A stretch of DNA of 64,000 bases from Brachybacterium avium (GTDB lineage: Bacteria > Actinomycetota > Actinomycetes > Actinomycetales > Dermabacteraceae): assembly GCF_002216795.1 (NCBI RefSeq), contig NZ_CP022316.1, forward strand, positions 2,571,205 through 2,635,204. The letters run 5' to 3'. This document shows positions 36,296-48,841 of the stretch, one piece after another. The translations under genes and the position numbers were made by a program. The notes under the pieces are model-generated. The model had not been told where the DNA came from, ran no database searches, and saw only the letters and a list, made by a program, of their open reading frames with translations. The first letter of the stretch is position 1, and every line of letters begins with the position of its first letter.

Positions 36296-36951
36296 ACCCG
36301 AACTCGTCCTGGTGGGATTGGGACCACGCTGCGGCAGTCCTGCCCTCACTGCTGCTCGACGGTTTCAAGATCACCGTCCTGGCCACCGTCCTGGGAACCC
36401 TCATCGCCCTGGTGCTGGGACTCATCGTCGCGATCATCCGGCGCAGTGCGCCGCCGCTCATCAACGCTCCGGTCACGTGGGTGGTCGAGTTCATCCGGAT
36501 GACGCCGCTGGTGGTCCAGCTGGTGTTCGCGAACCTCGTGCTCTCGCAGTACATCAACTCGACGCTCGCGATCGGGATCTGCGTGCTCGGCGTCCATTAC
36601 ACGACCTACATGGCCGAGGTGTACCGCGCCGGCATCGACTCGGTGCCCACCGGGCAGTGGGAGGCGGCCACGGCCCTCTCCCTGCCGCGCGTGCGGACCT
36701 GGCGCGCGGTGGTCATCCCGCAGGCGATCCGCAACACCCTGCCGGCGCTCGGCAACTACGCGATCTCCATGTTCAAGGAGACCCCGTTCTTCGTCGTGAT
36801 CTACATCCCGGAGCTCGTGCGGGTCGCGCAGAACTACGGCTCGCACAACTTCCGCTACACCGAGGCGATCACCCTGGCCGGCCTGATCTTCCTGGCCGCC
36901 AGCTACCCCACCTCGCTCCTGATCCGACGACTGGAGAAGAAACTTGCCTGA
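36292..36951 (+). CDS. ehuD: Ectoine-type ABC permease, EhuD
   Basis: 219 residues, second permease of the pair: LLLDGFKITVLATVLGT, then EFIRMTPLVVQLVF and the EAA-loop GQWEAATALSLPRVRTWRAVVIPQA. The ATG at 36292 overlaps the ehuC stop. Its own end overlaps the ehuA start by eight bases, again indicating a tightly coupled operon. Confidence 0.85.
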   Translation: MNPNSSWWDWDHAAAVLPSLLLDGFKITVLATVLGTLIALVLGLIVAIIRRSAPPLINAPVTWVVEFIRMTPLVVQLVFANLVLSQYINSTLAIGICVLGVHYTTYMAEVYRAGIDSVPTGQWEAATALSLPRVRTWRAVVIPQAIRNTLPALGNYAISMFKETPFFVVIYIPELVRVAQNYGSHNFRYTEAITLAGLIFLAASYPTSLLIRRLEKKLA

Positions 36952-37741
36952 GAACACAGCCCCGACCGGCACGGCGGACGTGCCCCACATCGAGTTCCGC
37001 GACGTGGTCAAGAAGTTCGGCGACAACACCGTGCTGGACGACCTGAACTTCACCGTCACCAAGGGTGAGCGCGTCACGCTGATCGGGCCCTCCGGCTCGG
37101 GCAAGACGACCATCCTGCGTCTGGTGATGACCCTAGAGGAACTCACCGGCGGGTACATCCACATCGGTGGGACGCCGCTGCAGTACCAGGAGCAGGGCGG
37201 CAAGCGCGTGCGGATCTCGGACAAGCGCCGCCGCCGCACGACCACCGACATCGGCATGGTCTTCCAGCACTTCAACCTGTTCCCCAACATGACCGTGATG
37301 GAGAACATCATCGAGGCCCCGGTCAACGTGATGGGGCTGAAGAAGGCCGAGGCGGAGGCCAAGGCCGAGGCCCTGCTCGACAAGGTGGGCATGGCGTGGA
37401 AGAAGGATGCCCGTCCCAATGAGCTCTCCGGCGGTCAGCAGCAGCGCATCGCGATCGCGCGGGCCCTGGCCATGGATCCCGAGATCCTGCTGCTGGACGA
37501 GGTCACCTCGGCGCTGGACCCGGAGCTGGTGGGCGAGGTGCTCGCGGTGCTCAAGGACATCGCCGCCGAGACCGACATCTCCATGCTGATCGTGACTCAC
37601 GAGATGCAGTTCGCCCGAGACGTCTCCGACCGCGTGATGATGTTCGACCAGGGCTCCGTCATCGAGGAGGGCCTGCCGGACAAGATCTTCAGCGAGCCGG
37701 AGAACCAGCGCACCCAGGACTTCCTGCGCGCCGTGCTCTGA
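36944..37741 (+). CDS. ehuA: Ectoine-type ABC transporter ATPase, EhuA
   Basis: 265 residues. Walker A GPSGSGKTT near residue 48, Q-loop, signature LSGGQQQRIAIARAL, Walker B ILLLDEVTSALDPE and switch His in VTHEMQFARDVSDR: a complete polar-amino-acid-type ATPase. The start is TTG at 36944, inside the end of ehuD, with GGAGAAG upstream; no better start fits the family N-terminus. It powers the EhuCD channel. Confidence 0.88.
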   Translation: MPENTAPTGTADVPHIEFRDVVKKFGDNTVLDDLNFTVTKGERVTLIGPSGSGKTTILRLVMTLEELTGGYIHIGGTPLQYQEQGGKRVRISDKRRRRTTTDIGMVFQHFNLFPNMTVMENIIEAPVNVMGLKKAEAEAKAEALLDKVGMAWKKDARPNELSGGQQQRIAIARALAMDPEILLLDEVTSALDPELVGEVLAVLKDIAAETDISMLIVTHEMQFARDVSDRVMMFDQGSVIEEGLPDKIFSEPENQRTQDFLRAVL

Positions 37742-37884
37742 CGGCGTGAGGCTGTCCGCCGACTGTCCCCGAGAGATGCGGCGGCGGCTCCCGCTGTAGT
37801 CTGTCCCCGTTCGTTCCGCGCCGACGCGGTCGCCCTGAGTGCTGTCGGCGGCCGCCTGCCGGTGTGCCGACCCCAGGAGGCCCT

Positions 37885-40713
<2,829 letters not shown>

Positions 40714-40730
40714 TCCGCCGCACGACGAGC

Positions 40731-40777
40731 ACGAGCTCCGGCCCATCTTCCGTCACGGAAGGTGGGCCGGAGCTCGT
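40731..40777. terminator. Long hairpin between ppc and a GNAT gene
   Basis: ACGAGCTCCGGCCCA (40731-40745) pairs with TGGGCCGGAGCTCGT (40763-40777), a 15-bp perfect stem, and the inner CTTCC/GGAAG extends it. It stands between convergent genes and can end both transcripts. Confidence 0.8.
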
Positions 40778-40801
40778 TCTCGTGCCGGGGGAGCGGAGCG
40801 C

Positions 40802-41359
40802 TCAGCGCAGGTGGCGCTCCATGACGTCCATACCGAGGCCGGCGACCTTGAGCCACTCGGGATCGCCCGCGAACGGCACCGCCCGGCCGACAGGGGTGAA
40901 GCCGTGGCGTCGGTACCAGTCCTGCAGCTCGGGCCGGCCCTGCAGCACCTGGATCTGCAGCACCTGCGCACCGATGCCGCGCAGCAGCTCGACCTGGGCC
41001 TCGAGCAGACGGCCGCCGTACCCGCGGGATTGGACCGCGGGATGGACCGCGAACAGACCCAGCTCCGCCCGGCCGGCCCCGTCGACCCCCATCGGCTCGC
41101 AGCGCGTGTAGCAGCAGCCGGCGAGCTCTCCTCCGCTTTCGGCCACCAGCAGCGTGACCTGCGGATCGGCGAGCATCGCACGGACCTCGTCGGCATCGGT
41201 GCGGCGGCCGTCCACGAGATGCGCCTCTGTGGTCCAGCCGCCCTCGCCCCGGTAGGCCGCGTGGATCAGCTCGAGGAGCTCGGGGATGTCGTCTGCGGCG
41301 GCAGCACGCAGCGTCACCTCGGTGGCCTGCTGGCCCCCGAGTGCCTGCCGAGCGGTCAT
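40802..41359 (-). CDS. GNAT-family N-acetyltransferase
   Basis: 185 residues, one GNAT domain: VTLRAAAADDIPELLELIHAAYRGE at the start, the acetyl-CoA loop with HPAVQSRGYGGRLLEAQ (Q/R-x-x-G-x-G/A type), and the DWYRRHGFTPVGR end. It acetylates an unknown amine. The ATG at 41359 overlaps the stop of the upstream App1-like gene (ATGA), so the pair is coupled. Confidence 0.85.
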   Translation of the reverse strand: MTARQALGGQQATEVTLRAAAADDIPELLELIHAAYRGEGGWTTEAHLVDGRRTDADEVRAMLADPQVTLLVAESGGELAGCCYTRCEPMGVDGAGRAELGLFAVHPAVQSRGYGGRLLEAQVELLRGIGAQVLQIQVLQGRPELQDWYRRHGFTPVGRAVPFAGDPEWLKVAGLGMDVMERHLR

Positions 41360-42462
41360 GAGGAGATCCTTCCGGTGCGCTCGAGCTCGGCGAGCAGCCC
41401 GTGCCCGTCCGGCGCCTCCAGGCTGAGCGGCGCCGCAGGGCGGTGCGCGGAGTGCTCGCGCGGCCGTCGGGAGCCGTGGGCGAGCAGCTGCTCGGGTTCG
41501 GTGAGCTGACGGATCAGCACGGAGTCGACCTGGTCCGGGTGGTGGGCGGAGAACTCCGCGTAGATCGAGGGGTCGTGCTGGCCGTCGTCCCCGACCAGGA
41601 TCCAGCGCATCGTCGGGAACTCCGCCGCCAGCTGTGCGAGGGCCCGGTGCTTGTGATCGGGGCCGGAGCGGAAGAACCCGGTGTTGGTGGGGCCCCAGTC
41701 TGTGAGCAGCAGCGGGCCGTCGGGATAGCCGTTGCGGTAGAGGAAGCGCTTCAGGACGGGGAACACGTTCCAGGCCCCGGTGGAGAGGTAGAAGACGGGC
41801 ATCATCGGATGCTCCCGCGCCAGGCGCTGATAGAGCATCGGCATCCCGGGCACCACCTGGCGCGAGGACTGGTGGATGACGAAGGCGTTCCAGAAGGCGA
41901 GCAGGGGCCGCGGCAGCCAGGTCACCATCACGGTGTCGTCGATGTCGCTGACCAGCCCCACCTCGGCCGCGTCCGGGACCACGGTGATGTCCGCAGTCAC
42001 CTCGTTGCCGGGGGCGGTCCACAGCACCGCTTCGTGATGCCCCGGGGGCAGCGCCACCTCGAGCTCGGCATCGACGATGCCGGCACGGTCGGCGCGCACC
42101 GTGAACTGCTGGTCACCGAGCAGCACCTGGACCGTGCGGTGCGGGGCGACCTGGGAGGCGAAGTTCCGCCAGCCGCGCACCGCCATCGTGCGCATGTCGT
42201 GGACCGGCTGGTCGTGGAAGTCAGCCGGGGTGCCGGGGGAGGCGTAGAGCACCTTGGCCAGCACCCGCACCCGAGCGCCCGAGCCGAAGCCGTGGAACGG
42301 CTGCAGGCGCAGATCCCAGTGGAGGCGGCGCAGCGTGGTGCCCACGACGGCGTTCTTGACGTCCTCGATCCGTGCGGCCCAGTGCGGGCGGTCGGTGTGG
42401 GACCGTGAGGCGACGGCGCGGAGCGCACCGCGCGCCGACGTGAGGCTGGACGAGAGGCCCAC
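41356..42462 (-). CDS. App1-like phosphatase (DUF2183)
   Basis: 368 residues. The N-terminal ~160 residues form a beta-rich region. The catalytic part begins GLVSDIDDTVMVTWLPRP, the DxDxT-type HAD nucleophile motif, and includes FYLSTGAWNVFPVLKRFL and the ILVGDDGQHDPSIYAEF metal-binding motif. Yeast App1 is a phosphatidate phosphatase; bacterial members are presumed lipid or phosphoester phosphatases. The start is GTG at 42462. It lies in a three-gene minus-strand cluster with two GNAT genes. Confidence 0.88.
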   Translation of the reverse strand: MGLSSSLTSARGALRAVASRSHTDRPHWAARIEDVKNAVVGTTLRRLHWDLRLQPFHGFGSGARVRVLAKVLYASPGTPADFHDQPVHDMRTMAVRGWRNFASQVAPHRTVQVLLGDQQFTVRADRAGIVDAELEVALPPGHHEAVLWTAPGNEVTADITVVPDAAEVGLVSDIDDTVMVTWLPRPLLAFWNAFVIHQSSRQVVPGMPMLYQRLAREHPMMPVFYLSTGAWNVFPVLKRFLYRNGYPDGPLLLTDWGPTNTGFFRSGPDHKHRALAQLAAEFPTMRWILVGDDGQHDPSIYAEFSAHHPDQVDSVLIRQLTEPEQLLAHGSRRPREHSAHRPAAPLSLEAPDGHGLLAELERTGRISS

Positions 42463-42468
42463 CGGGTC

Positions 42469-42954
42469 TCAGACGCCGCGGGCCATCTTCAACCAGGCAC
42501 CGTCCGGATCGTCCTCGATGATCTCCCAGCGGTCACCCGTGTCGGAGAAGCCCAGGGCCTCGTACAGCGCGCGAGCGCCCTCGTTATCGGGGCCGACGTA
42601 CAGGGTGACGGTGTCGGCGCCGTCCTCGCCCGCCCAGGCGAAGACCGCCTCGGCGAGCTTGCCGGCGATGCCCGAGTGGCGGGAGTTCGGCGTGACCCAC
42701 ATGGCCTGGAGCTCGCGCTCGTTGGCGGGGGAGTCCTGCTCGTGGCGCGCGGCGACGACAGCCACCGGCTGATCGTCCTCGAGGGCCAGGAACCAGGCCG
42801 CGTCCTGCACTCGCTGTTCCCAGACGGAGTCCTCGTACGTGGATTCCTTCTCCCAGCTCTGCCCGAAGGCGGCAGGATCCGTACTGAGGGACCGGAGACG
42901 GATCTCGCGCACGAGCGACCAGTCGTCGTCGTGGGCGCGGATGATTTCGGCCAT
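42469..42954 (-). CDS. GNAT-family N-acetyltransferase
   Basis: 161 residues. IIRAHDDDWSLVREIRLRSL at the start, then WVTPNSRHSGIAGKLAEAVFAWA (acetyl-CoA loop) and NEGARALYEALGFSDTG at the end, the common GNAT pattern for small amine or protein N-terminal acetylation. The substrate is unknown. The ATG at 42954 has GGAGGACACCC upstream. First gene of the GNAT-App1-GNAT cluster, six bases before the next. Confidence 0.87.
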   Translation of the reverse strand: MAEIIRAHDDDWSLVREIRLRSLSTDPAAFGQSWEKESTYEDSVWEQRVQDAAWFLALEDDQPVAVVAARHEQDSPANERELQAMWVTPNSRHSGIAGKLAEAVFAWAGEDGADTVTLYVGPDNEGARALYEALGFSDTGDRWEIIEDDPDGAWLKMARGV

Positions 42955-43110
42955 GGGTGTCCTCCTGAGCCGTCGTTGCGTGGTCACGGGCCGTCGAGCC
43001 CGGGCGATCATGCTTCCGCGTTGCCGCAGGCACCGCATGCAGTCAGCCCCCAGTGTACGTTCCCGAGCAGTTCGGCGCTCCCAACCTTCGGACCTTGACA
43101 CAATGGGGGT

Positions 43111-43629
43111 ATGGAGCCCCTTCGTCTGCTGACCGTCTGCACTGGCAATGTGTGCCGTTCCCCGGCCGCCGCCGTGATGCTCCGCACCGCCCTCGAGGAG
43201 GCCGGCCTGACGGAGAGCATCGAGGTGGGCTCCGCCGGCACCAGCTGGGAGGCCGAGGGAATGCCGATGGACGACCGCACCGTGCTCGCCCTCGAGCGCG
43301 CCGGATATGCGCGGCCCTTCGAGCACGTGGCGCGGACCATCCATCTCACCGAGCTGCTGGCCTGGGACCTGGTGCTGCCGATGACCGCCGACCATGCCCA
43401 GCGGATGCGCCGGATGGTGGAGCAGGCTCCGCCGGGAGCCCCTGTTCCCGAGATCCGGATGTGGCGGCGCTTCGAGCCGGGCGTCGCGCCGGACGCCCCC
43501 GCGACGGAGCTCGCGGTCGAGGACCCCTGGTACGAGGGTCAGCGTGCCTTCGACAGGACGATCCGGCACATGCGTCAGAGCGTTCCCGGCATCATCAGGC
43601 GGGCGCAGGAGCTGCTCGCCGAACGGTGA
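43111..43629 (+). CDS. Low-molecular-weight protein tyrosine phosphatase
   Basis: 172 residues. The P-loop CTGNVCRS (nucleophile Cys10, Arg16) is at the N-terminus. The general-acid Asp is in VEDPWYEG, where the common DP motif is followed by Trp-Tyr. In actinobacteria such phosphatases act on tyrosine-phosphorylated kinases for exopolysaccharide or on metabolic enzymes. No partner kinase is adjacent. The start is a possible leaderless ATG: CACAAT at 43099-43104, then six bases. Confidence 0.92.
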   Translation: MEPLRLLTVCTGNVCRSPAAAVMLRTALEEAGLTESIEVGSAGTSWEAEGMPMDDRTVLALERAGYARPFEHVARTIHLTELLAWDLVLPMTADHAQRMRRMVEQAPPGAPVPEIRMWRRFEPGVAPDAPATELAVEDPWYEGQRAFDRTIRHMRQSVPGIIRRAQELLAER

Positions 43630-43648
43630 GCCGGCGTGCCCCGCACGC

Positions 43649-44946
43649 TCAGCGGGGGCCGCGACGGCTGAGCAGGGTGGCGCCGACGAATCCGGCCGTG
43701 GTGAGGAAGCCGATCCCCAGCACGATCAGGATGACCTGGCGCATCTGACCGACCGTGGAGTCGGAGTTCTCGGAGATCGCGTCGAACAGACGGACCACCG
43801 GCCCGGCCTCCGTCGTCTCCGCGGTGCTCACGGCGGGCTCGGACGCGCTCGGGGGAGGGCTCGACTCCTCCCCGGCGCCGCCGGCGGCCTCGCTGCTCTC
43901 ATCGGTGCTGGCGGAAGTGACCGTGGGGTCTCCACCGGGGCGGAGGTGGGGTCGGCGGGAGCGCTGTCCGGGGCCGGGGGAGTCGTCTCCCGCTGTGCGG
44001 GCGGCTGCGCGTGCTCGCTCTGCGTCGGCTGCGGGTCGCTCGGCTCGGGCTGGACTGGCTCAGGCTGGACGGGCTCCGGCACCGCCGTCGTGGGCTCCGG
44101 CTCAGTCGTGGGTTCGGGCGCTGGGGTCGTGGACTCCGGCTCAGTCGTAGTTTCGGGCTGCTCCGTGGTGGGGGCTTCCGTGGTCGGAGCATCCGTAGTG
44201 GACTCCGGCGACTCGGACTCGTCCGGAGTCTCCTCCGGGTCGGGGTCGGTCTCGTTCGGAGTTTCTGTGGGCTTATCTGAGGAGTTCTCACCCTCCTCGG
44301 AGGCGTCTCCGGTGGGGACGTCGTCGCCCGGCGTCGCGTCGGAGTCTCCGGCTGGAGGGACCTCCGGGGGCGTCACGGACTGGGCGGGCACCTCGGTCGG
44401 TAGCAGCGAGGGCTCGTCCGTCTCGGTGGGCACCTCGGTCGGTGCCGACGGAACTTCGTCGGTCGGCTCGGCAGTCTCGGTGGGCTCAACTGGCTTCGTC
44501 GGCTCGGCAGTCTCGGTGGGCTCTGCAGTGTCCGTCGGGTCCGTCGTGGGGTCGTCGGAGGACTGCCCCGAGTCGTCCGTGGGTGAGCTGCTGTCGCTCT
44601 CGCCCTCGGCGTCGTTCTCGTTCCCGCCTTCGACGTCGTCCTCATCGTTCTCGTCCCCGTCGTCCCCGCAGTTCTCGCGGCTCTCGCGCAGCAGGTGGGG
44701 GGCGGGTCCGGGCGTGCAGTGGTCGTGCTCGCCCGCGGTCTCGGAATCGCTCGGCGACGGGCTCGCGACGATGTCGTCGGCGGCTCCCGTGTCATCGGAG
44801 TCTGCGGACGGCTCTTCGTCGGCCACGGACTGTGTGGCCGGGGCGGGATCGCGGTCGGTCATCTCGGCGAGAGCAGGGGCGGCCGCGAAGGGGACCGTCA
44901 CGGCGATGGCTGCTGAATACGTGCACAGGCGCGCGCGCAGGCGCAT
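43649..44946 (-). pseudogene. Secreted acidic Pro/Thr/Glu-rich wall protein with C-terminal anchor, one frameshift
   Basis: Reconstructed length 432 residues. It has a signal peptide (RLRARLCTYSAAIAVTVPFA, cleavage near ALA), then about 340 residues dominated by Pro, Thr, Glu, Ser and Asp with repeats of the kind PTETAEPT and EPTTEPEPTT. The C-terminal transmembrane helix (QVILIVLGIGFLTTAGFVGA) ends RRGPR. The frame is broken at the G run 43925-43928, and one added base joins VETP to TVTSASTDES. The layout is that of a stalk-like surface protein spanning the cell wall, though without an LPxTG motif. Probably intact in the real genome. Adhesion or wall-spacer role is inference. The ATG at 44946 has AGGAGAGGGG upstream. 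Confidence 0.75.
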
Positions 44947-45249
44947 AGGCGTGGTCCCCCCTCTCCTAGTCGCGAGCTCGACAGCTGCGGTCGGTGATGT
45001 CTCCGGTGGGTCCGACGGAGCACAATACCCTACGGAAACTTTACTTTCGACCCCATGGTTCACCCGGGGATTCGACCGCGCAAGGGCGCTGTGCGGGGCG
45101 CCACGCACCCGCGGCAGACGCCGTGTTGACGTCTTCTTGGTCTGAATTTTACTAGCGACCTGCGTGAACACTGTTCCTGCGACCCCGGCGCCGGGTGCAC
45201 GAACACCGGACCCCGCTGAGCAGGATCCGGTGTTCCAGGCGCGATCGGA
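44947..45249. other. Intergenic region with a hairpin after pgm
   Basis: 303 bases without a gene. GAACACCGGA (45201-45210) pairs with TCCGGTGTTC (45226-45235), 15 bases downstream of the pgm stop, and may be its terminator. The segment 45020-45060 is comparatively AT-rich (GGAAACTTTACTTTCGA) and probably holds the promoter of the secreted-protein gene. Confidence 0.5.
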
Positions 45250-46890
45250 TCAGTCGGCGAGGACCTCGTCCACGAGAGCCTTCGCGGCGTCCTGCACCTG
45301 TCCCAGATGCTCCTCGCCCCGGAAGGACTCGGCGTAGATCTTGTAGATGTCCTCGGTGCCGGAGGGGCGGGCCGCGAACCAGGCCGACTCCGTGGACACC
45401 TTCAGGCCACCGATCGCGCCCCCGGCAGGGGCTTCGGTGATCGCCGAGACGATCGGCTCCCCGGCCAGTTCGGTCGCGCTGACCTGCTCGGCGCTGAGCG
45501 CCTTCAGCTTCGCCTTCTGCTCACGGTTGGCGGGGGCGTCCACGCGCGCATAGGCGCTGGTGCCGAACTCCTCGACCAGCTCGGCATGCAGTGTGCTGGG
45601 AGAGCGGCCGGTGACCGCGAGGATCTCCGAGGCCAGCAGCGCGAGGATGATGCCGTCCTTGTCGGTGGTCCACACCGAGCCGTCGTGCCGCAGGAACGAA
45701 GCACCGGCGCTCTCCTCGCCGCCGAAGCCGACGGAGGAGTCGATCAGCCCGGGCACGAACCATTTGAAACCCACCGGTACCTCGTACAGCTCCCGACCCA
45801 GCGAGCTGACGACGCGGTCGATCAGGCTGGAGGAGACGAGCGTCTTGCCCACCTTGGCCGTGGCGGGCCAGTGGGGGCGGTGTGCGAACAGGTAGCGGAT
45901 CGCGGTGGCGAGGTAGTCGTTGGGGCTCATCAGCCCGCCGTCGGGGGTGACGATGCCATGGCGGTCCGCATCCGCATCGTTGCCGGTGGCGATGTCGTAC
46001 TCGTCGCGCTTCTCCAGCAGCGACGCCATCGCCCACGGGCTCGAGCAGTCCATGCGGATCTTCCCGTCCCGGTCCAGGGTCATGAACGACCAGCGGGGAT
46101 CGACCTCGGGATTGACCACGGTGAGATCGAGATCGTGCATCTCCCCGATCTCCGCCCAGTAGTCGACCGCCGCGCCGCCCAGCGGATCCGCGCCGATGCG
46201 GACCCCGGCCCGACGGATGGCCTCGAGGTCGATGACGTTCGGGAGATCCTGCACATAGGTATGGAGGTAGTCATAGCGCTCAGCATCCTGCAGCGCCTTC
46301 TGCCGGCTGTGACGGCGGACGCCCCGCAGGCCTGCGGCGAGGAGCTCGTTCGCACGATCGGCGATCCAGGAGGTCGCGTCGGTGTCCGCCGGGCCGCCAT
46401 GGGGCGGGTTGTACTTGAAGCCGCCGTCACGGGGAGGGTTGTGACTGGGGGTGACCACGATGCCGTCGGCCCGCCCGGGGTCGTTCGCCGAGCGGCCCCG
46501 GTTGTGGACCAGGATCGCGTGGGAGATCGCCGGGGTGGGGGTGAAGCCGTCCAGTGCGTCCACCTGGGCGGCGACGTCGTTGGCGGACAGCACCTCGAGC
46601 GCGGTGTCGAAGGCGGGGCGGGAGAGCGCGTGGGTGTCGCGGCCGATGAACAGCGGCCCACGGATGCCCTGGGCGGCCCGGTACTCGACGATCGCCTGCG
46701 TGGTCGCGGCGATGTGGTCCTCGTTGAAGGCCACATCGAGCGAGGAGCCGCGGTGCCCGGAGGTGCCGAAGGCGACGGCCTGGTCGGGATCCGCGGGGTC
46801 CGGATGGTTGTCGTAGTACGCGTCGAGGAGAGCGTCGACGTCGACGAGGTCCTCCTCCAGTGCCTTCAGGCCTGCACGGGGGTGCATCAT
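45250..46890 (-). CDS. pgm: Phosphoglucomutase (alpha-D-glucose phosphate-specific)
   Basis: 546 residues. N-terminal domain with [15 protein letters not shown], the phosphoserine loop [17 protein letters not shown], the metal-binding [11 protein letters not shown], the sugar-binding loop FGGEESAG and the C-terminal phosphate-binding [15 protein letters not shown]. This is the bacterial Pgm type of about 545 residues. It interconverts glucose-1- and glucose-6-phosphate for glycogen and wall precursors. The first ATG at 46890 has GGAG with six-base spacing. Confidence 0.97.
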   Translation of the reverse strand: MMHPRAGLKALEEDLVDVDALLDAYYDNHPDPADPDQAVAFGTSGHRGSSLDVAFNEDHIAATTQAIVEYRAAQGIRGPLFIGRDTHALSRPAFDTALEVLSANDVAAQVDALDGFTPTPAISHAILVHNRGRSANDPGRADGIVVTPSHNPPRDGGFKYNPPHGGPADTDATSWIADRANELLAAGLRGVRRHSRQKALQDAERYDYLHTYVQDLPNVIDLEAIRRAGVRIGADPLGGAAVDYWAEIGEMHDLDLTVVNPEVDPRWSFMTLDRDGKIRMDCSSPWAMASLLEKRDEYDIATGNDADADRHGIVTPDGGLMSPNDYLATAIRYLFAHRPHWPATAKVGKTLVSSSLIDRVVSSLGRELYEVPVGFKWFVPGLIDSSVGFGGEESAGASFLRHDGSVWTTDKDGIILALLASEILAVTGRSPSTLHAELVEEFGTSAYARVDAPANREQKAKLKALSAEQVSATELAGEPIVSAITEAPAGGAIGGLKVSTESAWFAARPSGTEDIYKIYAESFRGEEHLGQVQDAAKALVDEVLAD

Positions 46891-46997
46891 CACCACTCCA
46901 TCCTCGAGGGTCGGGTTCCTGCCCCACACTCTAGGGCAGGGCAGGACCTCACCGCCGAGGTGCGCCTACCTGCTGAGACGGCGCGTGACGGCGCGCC

Positions 46998-47740
46998 TCA
47001 GCGGCGGCGTGAGCGCACCAGCAGCACGATCCCGACGATCGTGAGCACCAGGCCGACCAGCCCTGAGATCAGCCCGATGATCGGGCCGATCAGCAGCGGC
47101 GCCGCCATCCCGAACAGGCTGTACGGGCCGAGATAGGCCGGGGCGTCCGTGCCGGTGCAGGAGATCGTCACCGTGGTGTCCTCGAGGACGGCGACCCCGA
47201 TCTTCTGCTCGTACCGGGAGCCGTCCCCGAAGGTGACCGAGGAGGCGCTGGGCACCACGCTCAGCGCGCCGGGCTGGGAGCCCTCAGCGGTGCATTCGGC
47301 GCCGGCGGCATCCTCCTGGGGCACATACACGATGAGCATCTCGTTCGCGGAGACATCGATCTCGCTGCTGTCCGCGCCGATCACCGTCGGCCCGGAGGCG
47401 GCGTCCCCGGCGAGCGAGCCCACGGACCACACGATCCCGCCGATGGTCGCGGCGGGACCGATCACCAGCAGCAGCACCAGACCGATGATCAACGGCAGCA
47501 GCCCGCGCCGGCGACGGGGGAGGGATCCGGCGCACCGGAGGCCGGCAGCGGGCCCGTTTGCGGCCCGTACGACGTCGCGCCGAAGCCGTCGGGTGCGTCG
47601 TATCCGTGATACCCACCGGGAGCGGGGGTCGACGGGGCGCCGTAAGACGGCGCGGCGTCGGGGGCGGGGGTGGTCGGCCCCGGCAGTCCGTAGCTGGGAC
47701 GCCTGCGCGGGGCGGGCGTCGTGGACTCACCGTCGGACAT
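46998..47740 (-). pseudogene. Small two-helix membrane protein with Pro/Tyr/Gly-rich N-terminus, one frameshift
   Basis: Reconstructed length 247. The N-terminal ~75 residues are Pro/Tyr/Gly/Ala-rich (RRPSYGLPGPTTPAP), typical of cytosolic tails in actinobacterial membrane proteins. A helix (GLVLLLVIGPAATIGGIVW) follows. The extracellular domain of about 100 residues has two cysteines (ECTAEGSQP, TISCTGTD) that may form a disulfide, and two C-terminal hydrophobic stretches complete the chain. The frame breaks at the G run 47516-47520; one extra base gives PDPSPRRRRGLLPLIIGL. Function unknown. Confidence 0.65.
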
Positions 47741-47825
47741 CAGGACTCCTTCGCGATTCGGATCCCCTCAGCGTAGTGGCCGTTCCTCCGAGGATCCGGG
47801 GATCGCCGGCTCGGGACCGGATCGC

Positions 47826-48841
47826 TCAGGACGCGGTGAGCTCCAGTGCGATCTCGAGCAGCGCGGCGCCGACGGCGGCCGTGGCCAGCGGGGTGGCCAG
47901 CCAGGTCAGCACGATGTGCAGCGCGACCCGCCAGCGCACATTGCGCAGGCCCTTCGCAGCGCCCGCCCCCACGACGCTGGAGGCCAGGGCGTGGGAGGTG
48001 GAGACGGGGGAGCTGACCCCGAACAGGCTCAGCGACATCGTCGTCGCGGCGGAGATCTCCGCCGCGAGCCCCTGGGCGACCGTGAGATCGGTGAGCCTGC
48101 GGCCCAGGGTGCGGATGATCCGGTGCCCCCGATCAGGGTGCCGGCACCCATGGCGACCGCGATCGCGACCATCATCCCCATCATCCCCGCCGGCGCGGCG
48201 CCGGTCGCGGCGGCCGCGACCGCGACCACAGCCAGCGGCAGGCGCGAGTCATTGATCCCGTGCCCGGTGGCGACCGCCCCGGCGGAGAGGGTCTGGGCGA
48301 AGCGGAGATGACCCCGCTGCAGCCGCTCGTGCCGTCCCAGCCGGAGCAGGCCGTGCATCAGCGCGAAGGCCAGCCCCGCCGACAGCAGCGGGCCCACCAG
48401 GGAGACCAGCAGGATGATGCCGAGCTGCCCCCAGGCCGCGGTCGCACCGCTGACGAGGGTGACGCCGAGCGTGGCCCCGAGGAAGGCGTGCCAGGTGGAG
48501 GCCGGCATCCCCAACCGCCAGGTCACCAGATCCCAACCGATGGTCGCGAGCATGATCGCGAGCAGAGCGAGGCCGAGCCGGTCAGGATCGTCAGCCGTCG
48601 CCTCGGTGAGAGGGACCATCCCGAGCAGATGCACCGCCCACTCCATCGTGACCACGAGCAGAGCCATCCCCAGCAGAGCCCCGAGCAGGTTCAGCAGCGC
48701 GGCCATCGCCAGCGCCGTCGACTCCCGCAGGGTCCTCGTGGTGATCGTGGTGGAGACGGCGTTGGACGCGTCGTGGACCCCGTTGACGTACGCCATCACC
48801 AGCGCCGTGAGGACGACCAGCACCAGCAGGGTCGAGGTCAC
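47826..48841 (-). pseudogene. PiT-family inorganic phosphate transporter, one frameshift
   Basis: Reconstructed length 338, with the PiT signatures in both halves: YVNGVHDASNAVSTTI near the N-terminus and TGHGINDSRLPLAVV in the middle. The C-terminal SSPVSTSHALASSVVGAGAAKG is the second duplicated motif. The frame is broken at the C run 48126-48130, where one added base restores LIGGHRIIRTLGRRLTDLT. The GTG start at 48841 directly follows the stop of the upstream DUF47 gene (TGAGTG). It imports phosphate by proton or sodium symport. The two genes make the standard DUF47-PiT pair. Confidence 0.88.

Noticed and set aside
43095-43100. TTGACA as -35 box of the LMW-PTP gene
   Set aside because: It lies only 11 bases before the start codon, too close for a -35. 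The adjacent CACAAT fits a -10 of a leaderless start better.
44000-44620. Direct-repeat-rich DNA suggestive of a CRISPR or tandem-repeat array
   Set aside because: The repeats are in phase with codons for Pro/Thr/Glu-rich protein and have no spacer structure. No CRISPR array or cas gene was seen in the window.
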